64,000 bases of DNA from Eubacterium sp. MSJ-21 (lineage in GTDB: Bacteria; Bacillota; Clostridia; Lachnospirales; Lachnospiraceae). The stretch spans positions 186,001 to 250,000 of the forward strand of contig NZ_JAHLPZ010000002.1 in assembly GCF_018918185.1 (NCBI RefSeq), given 5' to 3'. Under the pieces are notes generated by a model. That model was given only the letters and a program-made list of their open reading frames with translations. It was not told the origin of the DNA and made no database searches. Positions 1-8,863 of this stretch are shown here, in pieces; the stretch's first letter is position 1, and every line of letters starts with the position of its first letter. The translations under genes were made by a program, and so were the position numbers.

Positions 1-671
1 CTCTCATGCTGACTCGGTGGTCCAAACACCTTACACATCTTAAAAAAGTCATTTTCTGTTTCACTCGGAATCATAGGTACTCTTGGATTCTCTCTTCTAA
101 ACTTCTCATTAACATAAATATATGTTTCATGAAACTCCAATGTTGTATCGCCAAACATATGAATCACAGTATTATCTTGTAATGCGTCCATAACAAGTCT
201 ACTTACGACAGACGAATCCTTCCCGCCTGAAAAAGAAACAGTTGGTATATAATTATCCATTCTATATTTTTCTAAGGTTTGAACAATATATTGCTCAGCC
301 TCATAAATAATATTATTGAGATACTTCTCATTTGCCCTAACAATTGCCATATACGGACTATAATCACGCTCAACTTCTATATTGCTCCGTAATTCTGTTG
401 CAATTGCCAAATGTTTTTTCTGCTTATACCACTCTCTGTAGGGTACCCTCACTATTTTCTCATCTATCAGATATTTGCTTGCTCCCAGATACCAGATAAC
501 ACCTTCTCCCAAATTACAGTCCATGATCTTTTCCAGTAATTTTTTCTCCTGTTTAAATACCGGATTACATATTGAACTTTCAGATATCTTTGTGATTTTT
601 CCATCACAAGAGCAACTATGCAAATATTTATCAAAAATTGGTGTTTTACAATTCTTACACCAGTAAATCAT
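1..671 (-). CDS. PP-loop / PAPS-reductase family protein, SspD/DndC-like (3' end outside window)
   Basis: The reading frame is open from an ATG at 671 to the left edge, so the C-terminus is missing. An AGGAG ribosome site precedes the ATG. The N-terminus has a small cysteine cluster (CKNC, then CSC) that looks like a zinc ribbon. About 145 residues in comes the PP-loop SFSGGKDSSV, the ATP-pyrophosphatase signature of PAPS reductases and DndC/SspD. Downstream, HMFGDTTLEFHET resembles the region that follows the PP-loop in that family. It is the last visible gene of an operon, 12 bases after the ATPase gene. By analogy it would activate sulfur transfer onto the DNA backbone. The family is clear; the exact role is inferred from neighbours. 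Confidence 0.8.
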   Translation of the reverse strand, partial: MIYWCKNCKTPIFDKYLHSCSCDGKITKISESSICNPVFKQEKKLLEKIMDCNLGEGVIWYLGASKYLIDEKIVRVPYREWYKQKKHLAIATELRSNIEVERDYSPYMAIVRANEKYLNNIIYEAEQYIVQTLEKYRMDNYIPTVSFSGGKDSSVVSRLVMDALQDNTVIHMFGDTTLEFHETYIYVNEKFRRENPRVPMIPSETENDFFKMCKVFGPPSQHE

Positions 672-683
672 AGACTGTCACTC

Positions 684-3600
684 CTAGTTAATAATTTCCC
701 TTAAAACTTGTGCCACAACAGATATTTTTTCCTCATAACTTATAGAGCCACCAAAGTTTCCCAAAGTGTTCTTCATCTTGTTCAGCATCATCTGACCTAC
801 TGATGACAATTCGCCTTGTGAAAACTGTGAAATAACAGGATTGCCATCCGCAGACTCAATAGTGATTTTCATTTCACCTTCTTGTAGTCCTTCTGTCGGA
901 TCATATTCATGCAATCTATTTACCGTATCCTTTAGGATTTCTTCAAAATCATTTATTTTGTCATCTGACCAATAACTAAGTTCAAATCCTGTTACAGTTT
1001 TTGCCAATTCATTTATAAACTCTTCTTCTGTATAATCACATACTTCAGCCACGAGGTCAAGAACACCATTTGTCGTATAATCAAACGCTCTCTGACTCTT
1101 CTCTTCCCAGCTCTCCACGTATAGTATGTGTAGTGCTGTAATCAAATCCTCATTTTCATCCACACTAAACACTTGCTTAACTACCCTAAGCGCTCTCACA
1201 TACTGCTTTTCACGTACAGCCTCCAATTCATTCTTAATATTAGAAATCTGAATTACCAGTTCCTGAAGATTTCCGTTCATGGAAGGTAATGTATCAAAGA
1301 AGAAACTGTTGTAATCTTTATAAGATAAATTCATTATTTTTCTATATACTTTAGCAATATCCGAAACATATACCTCTGTTGTACGTGCACTTTTAGAAAT
1401 AGAAGCATAATGAGCGTTCATTGCCTTGAACAGTTCTTCTAATCTATTTAATCTATCTCCATCCGGAAGATACTTACTAAACAATTTTTCTAACGATTCA
1501 ATATACTCTGTTTCTTCCTCATTCCAATTACATATAAAAAGTGTATAATTCTCTGGCTCTTCTAATGCTTTGACAAGTTCATCAACGGTATAAGAATGTT
1601 CATTTCCATGGAAATATATTGAAACATTCTGATATCTCCTAAGCGCATATGCAACAAGTACTGGAATATATCCATCTCTTAAGCCAAATGGTTCATCCTT
1701 AAGCATTTTATATAACTCTCTCAATGGCATTCTTGTACTTTCTGCTTCATGAAGTTTATTGTAAATTGCCTCCATTACTGGCTCGCCAGAAATGATTCCA
1801 TCCTCAAATCTGTTAAGATCTTTAGCTTCAACTTTATACTCCTGATTTTCTATTTTTTCATTTTCAATAATACCATTTTTAGAAAGAGTGGCTCTTATAA
1901 TATTGAACTCAGGCGAAAGATAACCGCATCCTGCATATACATCTTCTTGCCCCATAATGCATTCCATTGCCTTTCTTCTTGCCTGTTTAATTGCTCCAGA
2001 AAGTACATTTTTATTTAGCAAATCATTATTAACAATCAGGGTACGGCAAAAAACATTTTCCATAATTTCAGAAAGAACATTTGAAAGTTCCTTTTCTGTA
2101 GAAACATCTTGTACAATGCCATTAAGTATTACAAACGTTCCCTGAAACTTCAAAAAACGCCATTTTCTTATTAACTCTGATACTATTGCCTCCTGTTCGT
2201 TAAGATATAAAGAAAGTTCCTTCACAACCGTTGGATCATCTTTTGCAAGTTCTTCCTTCTTTGAATAATAATACTGAACTGCTATATACCTTTTAACCTC
2301 TGCCTCAAGAATCTTTGATTTTCCATTTACAATAAGTAATGTTCTTCCTGGCACGCCATCAATTTGTTTATATTCTTCCTCATCCGCCTGAGAATCAAGC
2401 ACAAATATAATCACACCATCATAATACTTAGGTAACTTATTCTGAAAAGATTTTCTAACAAGATCAGATTTCTGTGCAAATGCTGGAACAAAAACTCGAT
2501 TCATACGAAATCGCTCATTATATCTGTATGGATATAATGCAAAGTCTGCAAACTTCTCATTAAGAATACTAATAACCATCTCGTCACTGATACCAGCAAC
2601 CTTCTCCTCAATCATTGCTTCTAAATCAAAAATACTGCTATCAAAGAAATCATAATAACCATACTGACGCATGAATTTAATAATCTTCTTCTTCTCTAGT
2701 TCGCTTATTGCCAATCGAACATCCTTAGGATTACCATCAACAACACTCACTAGCGTTTCTGCATCAGCAATCAGGGAGTCGGTATCAGATATGATATTTA
2801 TGGCAGCTATTGCCTTTAAAATTTTTGTCTGATACCCAGCATCATCTAATCCAAGCTTGCTTAATGCATATTGTAATTTCTTATATATATCGTATGATTC
2901 ATCTGTTTTGAATGCTTTAATATTTATTTCAAAGTAATCATATATTGCATCAAGACCAATAAAGTGAAACTCATTCAAATCATACTTCTTTAATTGCGAG
3001 AACAAAGAATTATCCTCATCACCTGCCAAATATGTAAAGAAAGTTCTCTCATTTTGTGCAACCTTCTTAGATAACCTATCAAGTGCAAATAATGTGATTG
3101 GATGAAGGGGATAACCGTTTTCAAAAGGATTTTCTCCTTCTGATTCAGGTGGCAACATAAAACCCTTAAAGTCCCATGCCTGATCATATAAATCATTTAA
3201 CTCTTTATCAAACTTTTCCCTAAAGCTATTCCACCGAGTTGTTTTTGGAATAATATGTCCAATCAATGATAAACATTGATCATATTTCACATTTACAGAA
3301 GTCGGTTTGAATCTTCCTTCAACCTTTTTCCATTCATCACTAATGCTTTTCCTCATTGATGATGTATATAATGATAGTATTTTATGTGATACTAAAATCA
3401 CATGATTATCATAGTTTGAATGATCACAATACTCTGCTAAATCCTGTACAGTTTTAACCTTTAATGTCTCACCATAGTCTTCAACATATCTTCCAAACTC
3501 ATCAAAAATAATGACAATTCCTCTGAATTTATCCTTAATTGCCTCATTTGCAGCATTCAAATTATCAATTAGATTACCTGCAGTGCTATTAAACATCGCG

Positions 3601-4241
3601 CCATACGTCATACCTGTATAAATAGCATTAAAAACGTTCTCATATAGTTCATTATACGTTGATAACCCATTTTTCAGTTCTTTAACCTTAATATTTTGCT
3701 TGATACATTCCTCTTCTAGTCTTACCGAGGACTCCTCTCCGTCCATCCATTTTTTCAAAAGCAAAAGTGCTTCATCATAATATCCTTTAAAACATACAGA
3801 AATACCATTTTTCTCCAGTTCTTTCTTTAACGAAAAAGTAATGCACTTTCCAAAATCATCATAATCCGCATATACAGGAACAATAAGATAAGGTTTCTCT
3901 TCCTTAGTAAATTTACGAATATCTGACGCTAATTCCATATCATAGTTAGAAATCAGTTGTGTGAAAGACTTAAATCCTTTACTTCCTACATTTATATGAC
4001 TGAGCACAGCGCTCATTACCGTAAGTAAATGTGATTTTCCAGTACCATAGGAACCATATAAAATTCGTGAATGTGTATCAGAATTTCCTCTAATAATACC
4101 GCCTAAGTATTCTCTAATAATCTCTGTCGTTGTAAGATTTGGTACAAAATCTGCTAAACGCTCTTCTGCACGCAAATCAAGACAAATATTAACAGAATAC
4201 TTATATTGTTTTTTCTTTATAATTAACTTTGTATAATTCAT
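684..4241 (-). CDS. Large P-loop ATPase, SspC-like
   Basis: A 1185-residue protein. The Walker A motif GSYGTGKS is at residues 63-70, and a Walker B-like segment IVIIFDEFGRYVEDYG lies near residue 240, so it is an AAA/P-loop ATPase. The rest, including a long acidic C-terminal half, has no motif I recognise. It sits 10 bases downstream of the DUF4007 gene and 12 bases upstream of the PAPS-reductase gene, so the three are almost certainly co-transcribed. In Ssp phosphorothioation systems the middle gene, sspC, encodes an ATPase, which fits. A BREX BrxC-type ATPase was considered because of the size, but no BREX partner is present. Base composition is clearly AT-richer than in the housekeeping genes to the right. 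Confidence 0.72.
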   Translation of the reverse strand: MNYTKLIIKKKQYKYSVNICLDLRAEERLADFVPNLTTTEIIREYLGGIIRGNSDTHSRILYGSYGTGKSHLLTVMSAVLSHINVGSKGFKSFTQLISNYDMELASDIRKFTKEEKPYLIVPVYADYDDFGKCITFSLKKELEKNGISVCFKGYYDEALLLLKKWMDGEESSVRLEEECIKQNIKVKELKNGLSTYNELYENVFNAIYTGMTYGAMFNSTAGNLIDNLNAANEAIKDKFRGIVIIFDEFGRYVEDYGETLKVKTVQDLAEYCDHSNYDNHVILVSHKILSLYTSSMRKSISDEWKKVEGRFKPTSVNVKYDQCLSLIGHIIPKTTRWNSFREKFDKELNDLYDQAWDFKGFMLPPESEGENPFENGYPLHPITLFALDRLSKKVAQNERTFFTYLAGDEDNSLFSQLKKYDLNEFHFIGLDAIYDYFEINIKAFKTDESYDIYKKLQYALSKLGLDDAGYQTKILKAIAAINIISDTDSLIADAETLVSVVDGNPKDVRLAISELEKKKIIKFMRQYGYYDFFDSSIFDLEAMIEEKVAGISDEMVISILNEKFADFALYPYRYNERFRMNRVFVPAFAQKSDLVRKSFQNKLPKYYDGVIIFVLDSQADEEEYKQIDGVPGRTLLIVNGKSKILEAEVKRYIAVQYYYSKKEELAKDDPTVVKELSLYLNEQEAIVSELIRKWRFLKFQGTFVILNGIVQDVSTEKELSNVLSEIMENVFCRTLIVNNDLLNKNVLSGAIKQARRKAMECIMGQEDVYAGCGYLSPEFNIIRATLSKNGIIENEKIENQEYKVEAKDLNRFEDGIISGEPVMEAIYNKLHEAESTRMPLRELYKMLKDEPFGLRDGYIPVLVAYALRRYQNVSIYFHGNEHSYTVDELVKALEEPENYTLFICNWNEEETEYIESLEKLFSKYLPDGDRLNRLEELFKAMNAHYASISKSARTTEVYVSDIAKVYRKIMNLSYKDYNSFFFDTLPSMNGNLQELVIQISNIKNELEAVREKQYVRALRVVKQVFSVDENEDLITALHILYVESWEEKSQRAFDYTTNGVLDLVAEVCDYTEEEFINELAKTVTGFELSYWSDDKINDFEEILKDTVNRLHEYDPTEGLQEGEMKITIESADGNPVISQFSQGELSSVGQMMLNKMKNTLGNFGGSISYEEKISVVAQVLREIIN

Positions 4242-4251
4242 TTATTAGCCT

Positions 4252-5127
4252 CTATTCCTCATAATATTCATCCAATAGTTGTTCATAATGAATATCTGCA
4301 AATTCTATGTGTCTATTGCCGAAATTATTATTCAAAGTGAGCAACTGTTTATTCTCGGCCTCCATAAGCATTTCAATCAATTTTGAATATCTGATACCAA
4401 AGTACTTACCCACCTGCTTTTTATCTTCCATCAACTTATCAATGCTAATCTGACCACATGTTGAACTTTCTTCCAAATTATCCATGGCAATAGCATAAAT
4501 CAAAATTAACAAAGGAATATCTGCTTTAGCCAAAGAGCACATTTCATATTTTTTCTCATTATTAACCCGAAGTAAATGCAATGGTGCAAGCATTGGATAT
4601 GCATCTTCATCAGCTACAGTTTTTATATCAATTTTTTTTTCACTAATATATGTGTTTTTAAAACAATTGAACTCTTTATCTACCGCTGCCTTCTTAATTG
4701 CCATTCCATTTACTGCAAAATATGAATGTAATCCATTAACAAATTCTTCTTTAGTAAATGACTGTTTTCCAAATTCATTGAACGCCCAATACCAAGCTGT
4801 TGCATTTTTTTCATTTCTAGCTAGATTTCTATGAAGCAATAATAAAGATCCTTTTTTCTGGAAATAATGGTCATTCTTATCAATCAATCTATATATATAT
4901 GTTTTTTCTTCACAAACTCCTGTTTGAACTTTTTTTTCACAAGTTAACCCGGTAGCATCAGCCCAATACCTAAGAGCTTTTACCATTATCTTACCAAGTC
5001 CAATGTTATCTATTGCTTTCATTTCGTTTGCAGGCGTGAAAATCATTTGATCAAAATTGACCGCCTGAATTATTTTTGTTCCCCAGCCTCTTCTTAAATA
5101 GAAACTTCCATGTTTATTAACAACCAT
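4252..5127 (-). CDS. DUF4007 family protein, SspB-like
   Basis: A 291-residue protein whose N-terminus (NKHGSFYLRRGWGTK) matches the opening of DUF4007 proteins, which usually read like HETF..R.GW. SspB of the Ssp phosphorothioation system is a DUF4007 protein that nicks DNA so that sulfur can be introduced; that is family knowledge, not visible here. An AGAAAGG stretch upstream of the ATG serves as ribosome site. It is the first gene of the left-edge operon, followed after 10 bases by the ATPase. No nuclease catalytic residues could be assigned by eye. The assignment rests on the N-terminal motif and on gene order. Confidence 0.68.
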   Translation of the reverse strand: MVVNKHGSFYLRRGWGTKIIQAVNFDQMIFTPANEMKAIDNIGLGKIMVKALRYWADATGLTCEKKVQTGVCEEKTYIYRLIDKNDHYFQKKGSLLLLHRNLARNEKNATAWYWAFNEFGKQSFTKEEFVNGLHSYFAVNGMAIKKAAVDKEFNCFKNTYISEKKIDIKTVADEDAYPMLAPLHLLRVNNEKKYEMCSLAKADIPLLILIYAIAMDNLEESSTCGQISIDKLMEDKKQVGKYFGIRYSKLIEMLMEAENKQLLTLNNNFGNRHIEFADIHYEQLLDEYYEE

Positions 5128-5541
5128 TCTTCTAGCTACCTTTCTTCCCCATTGTCAAATTCAATCCATAATTATTGATAGCATATATTTGCAACATCTA
5201 TTAATACATATATCATGTTCTAAAATATTATCAATTATAAAACAACTAATTTTATTATATTATCCGCTTTGCCATCAATTAAAAATCAGGTTACAGCATA
5301 GACCTATCACTGTACACAATCCTAGCATCTTACCTTATATTTTTCAAGATTTCAGATGCAATTGTCTAATTATGCATATGAAATAATTTTTCACCATTTT
5401 GTTTTCTTATTACCTTTAGCATTGCAATGAACTAAGTTAATCGTTCCTTACTTATGAATAGCAACTGAAAATAGAGATGCATCCTTGCATCTCTATCACA
5501 AGTCATAACGTCCGTTATATAATCATAGTCTACATTGTTAT
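5128..5541. other. AT-rich intergenic stretch without a convincing gene
   Basis: About 410 bases separate the Ssp-like operon from the methyltransferase. A short plus-strand frame (5189-5386) has no ribosome site or recognisable protein. The promoter of the left operon should lie here, but no clear -35/-10 pair was found. The only firm element is the hairpin at 5473-5494. Confidence 0.5.
5473..5494 (-). terminator. Hairpin downstream of the methyltransferase gene
   Basis: A 9-bp perfect stem (AGAGATGCA / TGCATCTCT) with a 4-base loop. Read on minus it is followed by ATTTTC, so it is a modest intrinsic terminator about 50 bases past the methyltransferase stop. Confidence 0.5.
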
Positions 5542-6135
5542 TTAATTCTTCCGCATAATTAAATTCAGCCATTTCTCTTCATTTCTCCCTTGTCTGACGT
5601 CCCCTGTAATCCAAACTTCTTCTATCTGTATCTCTGTAATATCTGCAACGAAATCGCGGAATGTATCTTCCGTAAAGTCCGTGAAATACCGTCCATTTCG
5701 TTCCCCTTCGAAATCCCCATACTTAAAGGAAGTATAGATAACACCCTGTTCTTTTAACGCATCTGCCATCTTCATCAAGACAGCTTTCAATTCCTGTTTC
5801 GGAAGATGCAGAATCGATGAACACGCCCATATGCCATCGTATTTTTCTGTTTCCTTAAGCTCTTGGAACATCATCCACTTTACAGGTATTCCAGCATAAT
5901 CACTCGCAATCCTACATAGCTCTTCGGAACCATCGGTTGCCTCTACATGCATACCGTGTTCCAGAAAATATTTTGTATCTCTTCCAGACCCACAACCAAA
6001 GTCAAGTACAAGGCTTCCTTTGTCCAGTAACTTCAGGAATCTGTCCTGCGTTTCGTGGAAATCTACAGATACGGTTCCCGACGCGAAGCTTTGTGCATTT
6101 TGATTGTAATAATCAAGTGTTGTTGAGCTGTTCAT
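5542..6135 (-). CDS. Class I SAM-dependent methyltransferase
   Basis: A 197-residue single-domain protein. Motif I is VLDFGCGSGRDT around residue 43, with an acidic residue after the next strand (EATDGS), typical of small-molecule class I methyltransferases. The substrate cannot be told from sequence. It stands alone, with a terminator-like hairpin downstream. It could be grouped with the defence operon to its left, but the 400-base gap argues against co-transcription. Confidence 0.8.
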   Translation of the reverse strand: MNSSTTLDYYNQNAQSFASGTVSVDFHETQDRFLKLLDKGSLVLDFGCGSGRDTKYFLEHGMHVEATDGSEELCRIASDYAGIPVKWMMFQELKETEKYDGIWACSSILHLPKQELKAVLMKMADALKEQGVIYTSFKYGDFEGERNGRYFTDFTEDTFRDFVADITEIQIEEVWITGDVRQGRNEEKWLNLIMRKN

Positions 6136-6279
6136 TTACCTATATTTCTCTTCCTTTTTTACCGATACTTAATGTATTTATTATAGTTGATTTTCCTTGT
6201 AGGTGCAACGGTATTTCCTCACCAATCCCCTTCATCGCCATCCAATCCAACTTCTCCTCTTAAGCCAACCGGGCAAAAT

Positions 6280-6801
6280 TTATTGCATATATTTCACCTT
6301 ATGAAATGCCCGCTTCCTTCCACATATCCCGCACGTATAATTGCGGTAATACTTCGTGAATTCGCACTGTTTTTTTCTTTTTATAATCTGTCCACAATTC
6401 TCGCATACGAAACAATATTTATAATCAAGTCTTTTAGAGGCGGTGTAATTCTCCACGCCCTTCTCCTCTCCGGAGGTGGTTCGCTTTATGTGATATCCAT
6501 ATTTCTCATTCATAATATTCGCATATTCCAACCACAATCCGGTATGTCCCTTACACCCTTCACAGGTATGTAGTATCTCGTGAATCATAGTTTCTTTGCA
6601 TGCCTGTTCGGATATACGTTCATCCTCAATAAGCCTGGCCGCAATCTGTATAATGCATGTTCCATCTGGATTTTTCGTACACATTCCCCATCTCGTTTTT
6701 GCGCGACGGTTTATAACCCATGAAACAATATTTCCTGGCTCTATGCCCGCTTCAAGAACTTCGTTTATACATACTTTCTGCAACATCTCAAAATTCTTCA
6801 T
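6280..6801 (-). CDS. SprT-like zinc metallopeptidase domain protein
   Basis: A 173-residue protein. HEILH at residues 74-78 and H86 form the expected zinc site of SprT-like proteases, with Glu75 as catalytic base. The C-terminal third carries a zinc ribbon: CENCG near residue 133 and CGICG near 157. This domain order is that of SprT/Spartan-type proteins, some of which act on DNA-protein crosslinks; the role in this organism is unknown. No operon partner is evident. Confidence 0.75.
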   Translation of the reverse strand: MKNFEMLQKVCINEVLEAGIEPGNIVSWVINRRAKTRWGMCTKNPDGTCIIQIAARLIEDERISEQACKETMIHEILHTCEGCKGHTGLWLEYANIMNEKYGYHIKRTTSGEEKGVENYTASKRLDYKYCFVCENCGQIIKRKKQCEFTKYYRNYTCGICGRKRAFHKVKYMQ

Positions 6802-6878
6802 AAATATATCCTTTATTTAGTCGTTACACCATCTTTTACGCTTCCGTTCCAAATATAAGAAGTTCCTTGATATTTTCA

Positions 6879-7316
6879 TTACCAATCCCCTTCGTCTCCA
6901 TCTTCCCAATCATCCTCAATCGCATCATCCACACCATCTGCATAATCATCATCCCGGTCGTACCGATTCTGATCATAATCGCCATCCATGTAGACATCAT
7001 CGTAGCCGCTATCGTAAGAATCATACGAATGGCTACTGTTATATTTGCTGCTCGAACTACTCGATGAGGAACTGCTACCCGACGTAGAATGGCTGTACGA
7101 ACTGCTTGTTCCATATGTAGCCTTTCTGCGCTTTCCCGGTGTGTTATGCTGATAGCAATAACCACCCTCAATTGATACCGTACTATTACATCCTGCAAAT
7201 GCGCACTTCGGATCTTCTTTTTCGGTCAAAGATACAAAGAATCCAATTATTGCGAACACTATGATAACTCCAAGTACTGCATAACCTGCTGATTTCTGAT
7301 TATTATTTCCGCTCAT
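6879..7316 (-). CDS. Small membrane-anchored Ser- and Asp-rich protein with a Cys/His knuckle
   Basis: The start is the ATG at 7316 because GGAGG lies 7 bases upstream; the frame also opens earlier without a ribosome site. The 145-residue product has one transmembrane helix (about residues 11-28), then a C-x4-C-x10-C-x2-H knuckle (CAFAGC ... CYQH) that may bind a metal. A Ser/Tyr-rich low-complexity stretch with an uninterrupted Ser run and a strongly acidic C-terminus follow. I recognise no family. Its 5' region carries one copy of the 52-bp repeat also found before the gene at 7958-8587, which suggests shared control. Confidence 0.65.
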   Translation of the reverse strand: MSGNNNQKSAGYAVLGVIIVFAIIGFFVSLTEKEDPKCAFAGCNSTVSIEGGYCYQHNTPGKRRKATYGTSSSYSHSTSGSSSSSSSSSSKYNSSHSYDSYDSGYDDVYMDGDYDQNRYDRDDDYADGVDDAIEDDWEDGDEGDW

Positions 7317-7363
7317 AATGATAACCTCCGTGAGTTCTAAGACTCGTTGCATTTGTCTGCTCG

Positions 7364-7415
7364 TTCTTTATACCCACATCCTATCAAAAACAACTGTCAT
7401 AAATATGGTCTTGCA
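7364..7415 (-). repeat. 52-bp upstream repeat, copy 1
   Basis: Matches 8621-8672 at 48 of 52 positions in the same orientation. It ends 47 bases before the start codon at 7316. On minus it runs from TGCAAGACC to GGGTATAAAGAA. It probably holds the promoter, but no standard -35/-10 pair with good spacing stands out (GTTGTT and GGGTAT are 13 bases apart). Confidence 0.85.
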
Positions 7416-7438
7416 GTAAGAATTTATGTAAAATAAAG

Positions 7439-7849
7439 TTATATCACAACCCCATTACAATGATCCACTTCATGCTGGATGATCTGTGCCACCCAGCCGG
7501 AATATTTTCCATGCTGCTTCTTGAAATGCTGGTCGAGGTAATCGACTTCTATCTCCTGATATCTTGTACAGGGGCGTGTCCCATCGAGCGACAGACATCC
7601 CTCTTCCACTTGATAAGCGCCTGTTTTCTTCGTGATAACCGGATTCACCATTGCGAATTGGAATGGTCCGCTTGCCACGACGATGATATTCTTCTTTACG
7701 CCGATCATATTTGCCGCCATGCCGACGCAATGATCCAGATTCGCCCGGAGTGTATCCAGCAAATCTGTTATAACCTGTTTATCTGCATCTGTTGCATCCA
7801 CTGATTTCTGTGCTAGAAACAGCGGATCGCGCATAATTTTCTTTACCAT
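7439..7849 (-). CDS. Peptide deformylase-like protein (short form)
   Basis: The start is taken at 7849, with GAAAGG upstream. The 136-residue product has deformylase motif 2 (EGCLS, residues 83-87, metal Cys85) and motif 3 (HEVDH, residues 126-130, with Glu127 and two His). Motif 1, usually GxGLAAxQ, reads CVGMAANMIGV, so the conserved Gln is Met48. The protein ends six residues after HEVDH, without the usual C-terminal helix. Metal binding should be intact. Whether it removes formyl groups from nascent proteins is uncertain given the changed Gln; it may be a second, specialised paralogue. It is monocistronic. Confidence 0.75.
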   Translation of the reverse strand: MVKKIMRDPLFLAQKSVDATDADKQVITDLLDTLRANLDHCVGMAANMIGVKKNIIVVASGPFQFAMVNPVITKKTGAYQVEEGCLSLDGTRPCTRYQEIEVDYLDQHFKKQHGKYSGWVAQIIQHEVDHCNGVVI

Positions 7850-7957
7850 AATTGATCCTTTCAACTCTATTACACATACAAAATCCGTACAAAATATGGA
7901 TTTATTTTACACCCAATCAGGAAAATGTGGTAGCCCTAATTGATGACCGCATTTTTA

Positions 7958-8587
7958 CTAACCACATGCCTTTTTCCCATTTCCATATAGTTCCTGCTCT
8001 ACCTTGGCAAATAGCATATCCATCCTTTTTGCTTGTTTTCTGGCAGCTTTTTTCTTAGCTATTTTGTAATATTTTTTCTGTCTTTTTGTTTTTCTTGGAA
8101 GATTATGATAATCATCCGCAATAATCATTTTCGCTTTATCATGCGCTGCTATGTACTCTATGATTTTCTGCAATGACTGCGTTGCTTTTACGTCTTTCTG
8201 TCTATGATAATTTCCAGATATCGCTACCTCATAAGGAATCGAAGAATCGTATTTATTACGATGAAATAATAAATATTGATTATCGTCGTTTCTTAAATAT
8301 ATTCTCCAGAAACCGACGTCTGTCTTTACATATATCCTATCCGACTTCTTATCATATGTAATTGAAATATTATATTTCGTTTCCCACTTAGCCAATATAT
8401 CTTTGTAGACTCTCGTTATTCCACGCAGTCCGCAACAATATTGGCACGCACAAAGTTTCCTTTTAGATGCCTGTTCTGAACTGATTACAAATCTGTTCTC
8501 CGTTTTTATCATCTTTGCATATTTACATTCCGGCAAATGATATATTGGTTTTTTCTCCTTATTTCGACCACTAATTACAACTAACAT
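7958..8587 (-). CDS. Unknown protein with N-terminal Cys/His motif and basic C-terminus
   Basis: The start at 8587 is chosen because a GGGGGG-type ribosome site lies just upstream. The 209-residue product opens with a short strand, then YHLPEC ... CACQYC, a His/Cys arrangement like the small metal-binding modules at the ends of some nucleases and Ada-like proteins. The middle is mixed alpha/beta. The last 50 residues are highly basic (RKTKRQKKYYKIAKKK and on), suggesting nucleic-acid binding. I do not recognise the family. The 52-bp repeat lies 33 bases upstream of the start. Confidence 0.6.
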   Translation of the reverse strand: MLVVISGRNKEKKPIYHLPECKYAKMIKTENRFVISSEQASKRKLCACQYCCGLRGITRVYKDILAKWETKYNISITYDKKSDRIYVKTDVGFWRIYLRNDDNQYLLFHRNKYDSSIPYEVAISGNYHRQKDVKATQSLQKIIEYIAAHDKAKMIIADDYHNLPRKTKRQKKYYKIAKKKAARKQAKRMDMLFAKVEQELYGNGKKACG

Positions 8588-8620
8588 ATTGTATCCCCCC
8601 TCTTTTGATCTGGTATACCA

Positions 8621-8672
8621 TTCTTTATCCCCACAGCCTACCAAAAACAACTGTCATAAATACGGTCTTGCA
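8621..8672 (-). repeat. 52-bp upstream repeat, copy 2
   Basis: Second copy of the element at 7364-7415 (four differences). It ends 33 bases before the start codon at 8587. Conservation stops abruptly at both edges, so this is not simply a duplicated gene end. Confidence 0.85.
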
Positions 8673-8784
8673 ATATTGAATTCTTCGCGAAACGAATTAT
8701 GAGTGCAACTTGGAAAGTTAAATCTGAAATCGAAAAGATATTACAGAATGTTTGCTGAACTGTCCATTGTTCCTATAGGCATAG

Positions 8785-8857
8785 TGACCCCTGCGAGACT
8801 CGAACTCTGCATTTGCAGCTTGAGAGGCTGCCGTCCTGACCATTAGACGAAGGGGCC
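8785..8857 (-). tRNA. tRNA-Glu(CTC), irregular T stem
   Basis: A cloverleaf of 73 nt: acceptor GGCCCCT/AGGGGTC with discriminator A, D stem GTC/GAC, a perfect anticodon stem GCAGC/GCTGC, and loop CTCTCAA giving anticodon CTC. The T arm is odd: GCAGAG pairs with CTCGC only if one A bulges out; without the bulge just three pairs form. CCA is not encoded. It lies 6 bases after the tRNA-Arg gene. It could be a functional minor isoacceptor or a decaying copy. Confidence 0.72.
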
Positions 8858-8863
8858 ATCTAA

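Noticed and set aside
684-4241. BREX-type BrxC ATPase
   Set aside because: Size is similar, but no BREX methyltransferase, PglZ or Lon gene is next to it, and the neighbours fit Ssp better.
5189-5386. 65-codon plus-strand frame in the AT-rich gap
   Set aside because: No ribosome site, no promoter, and composition of random AT-rich DNA.
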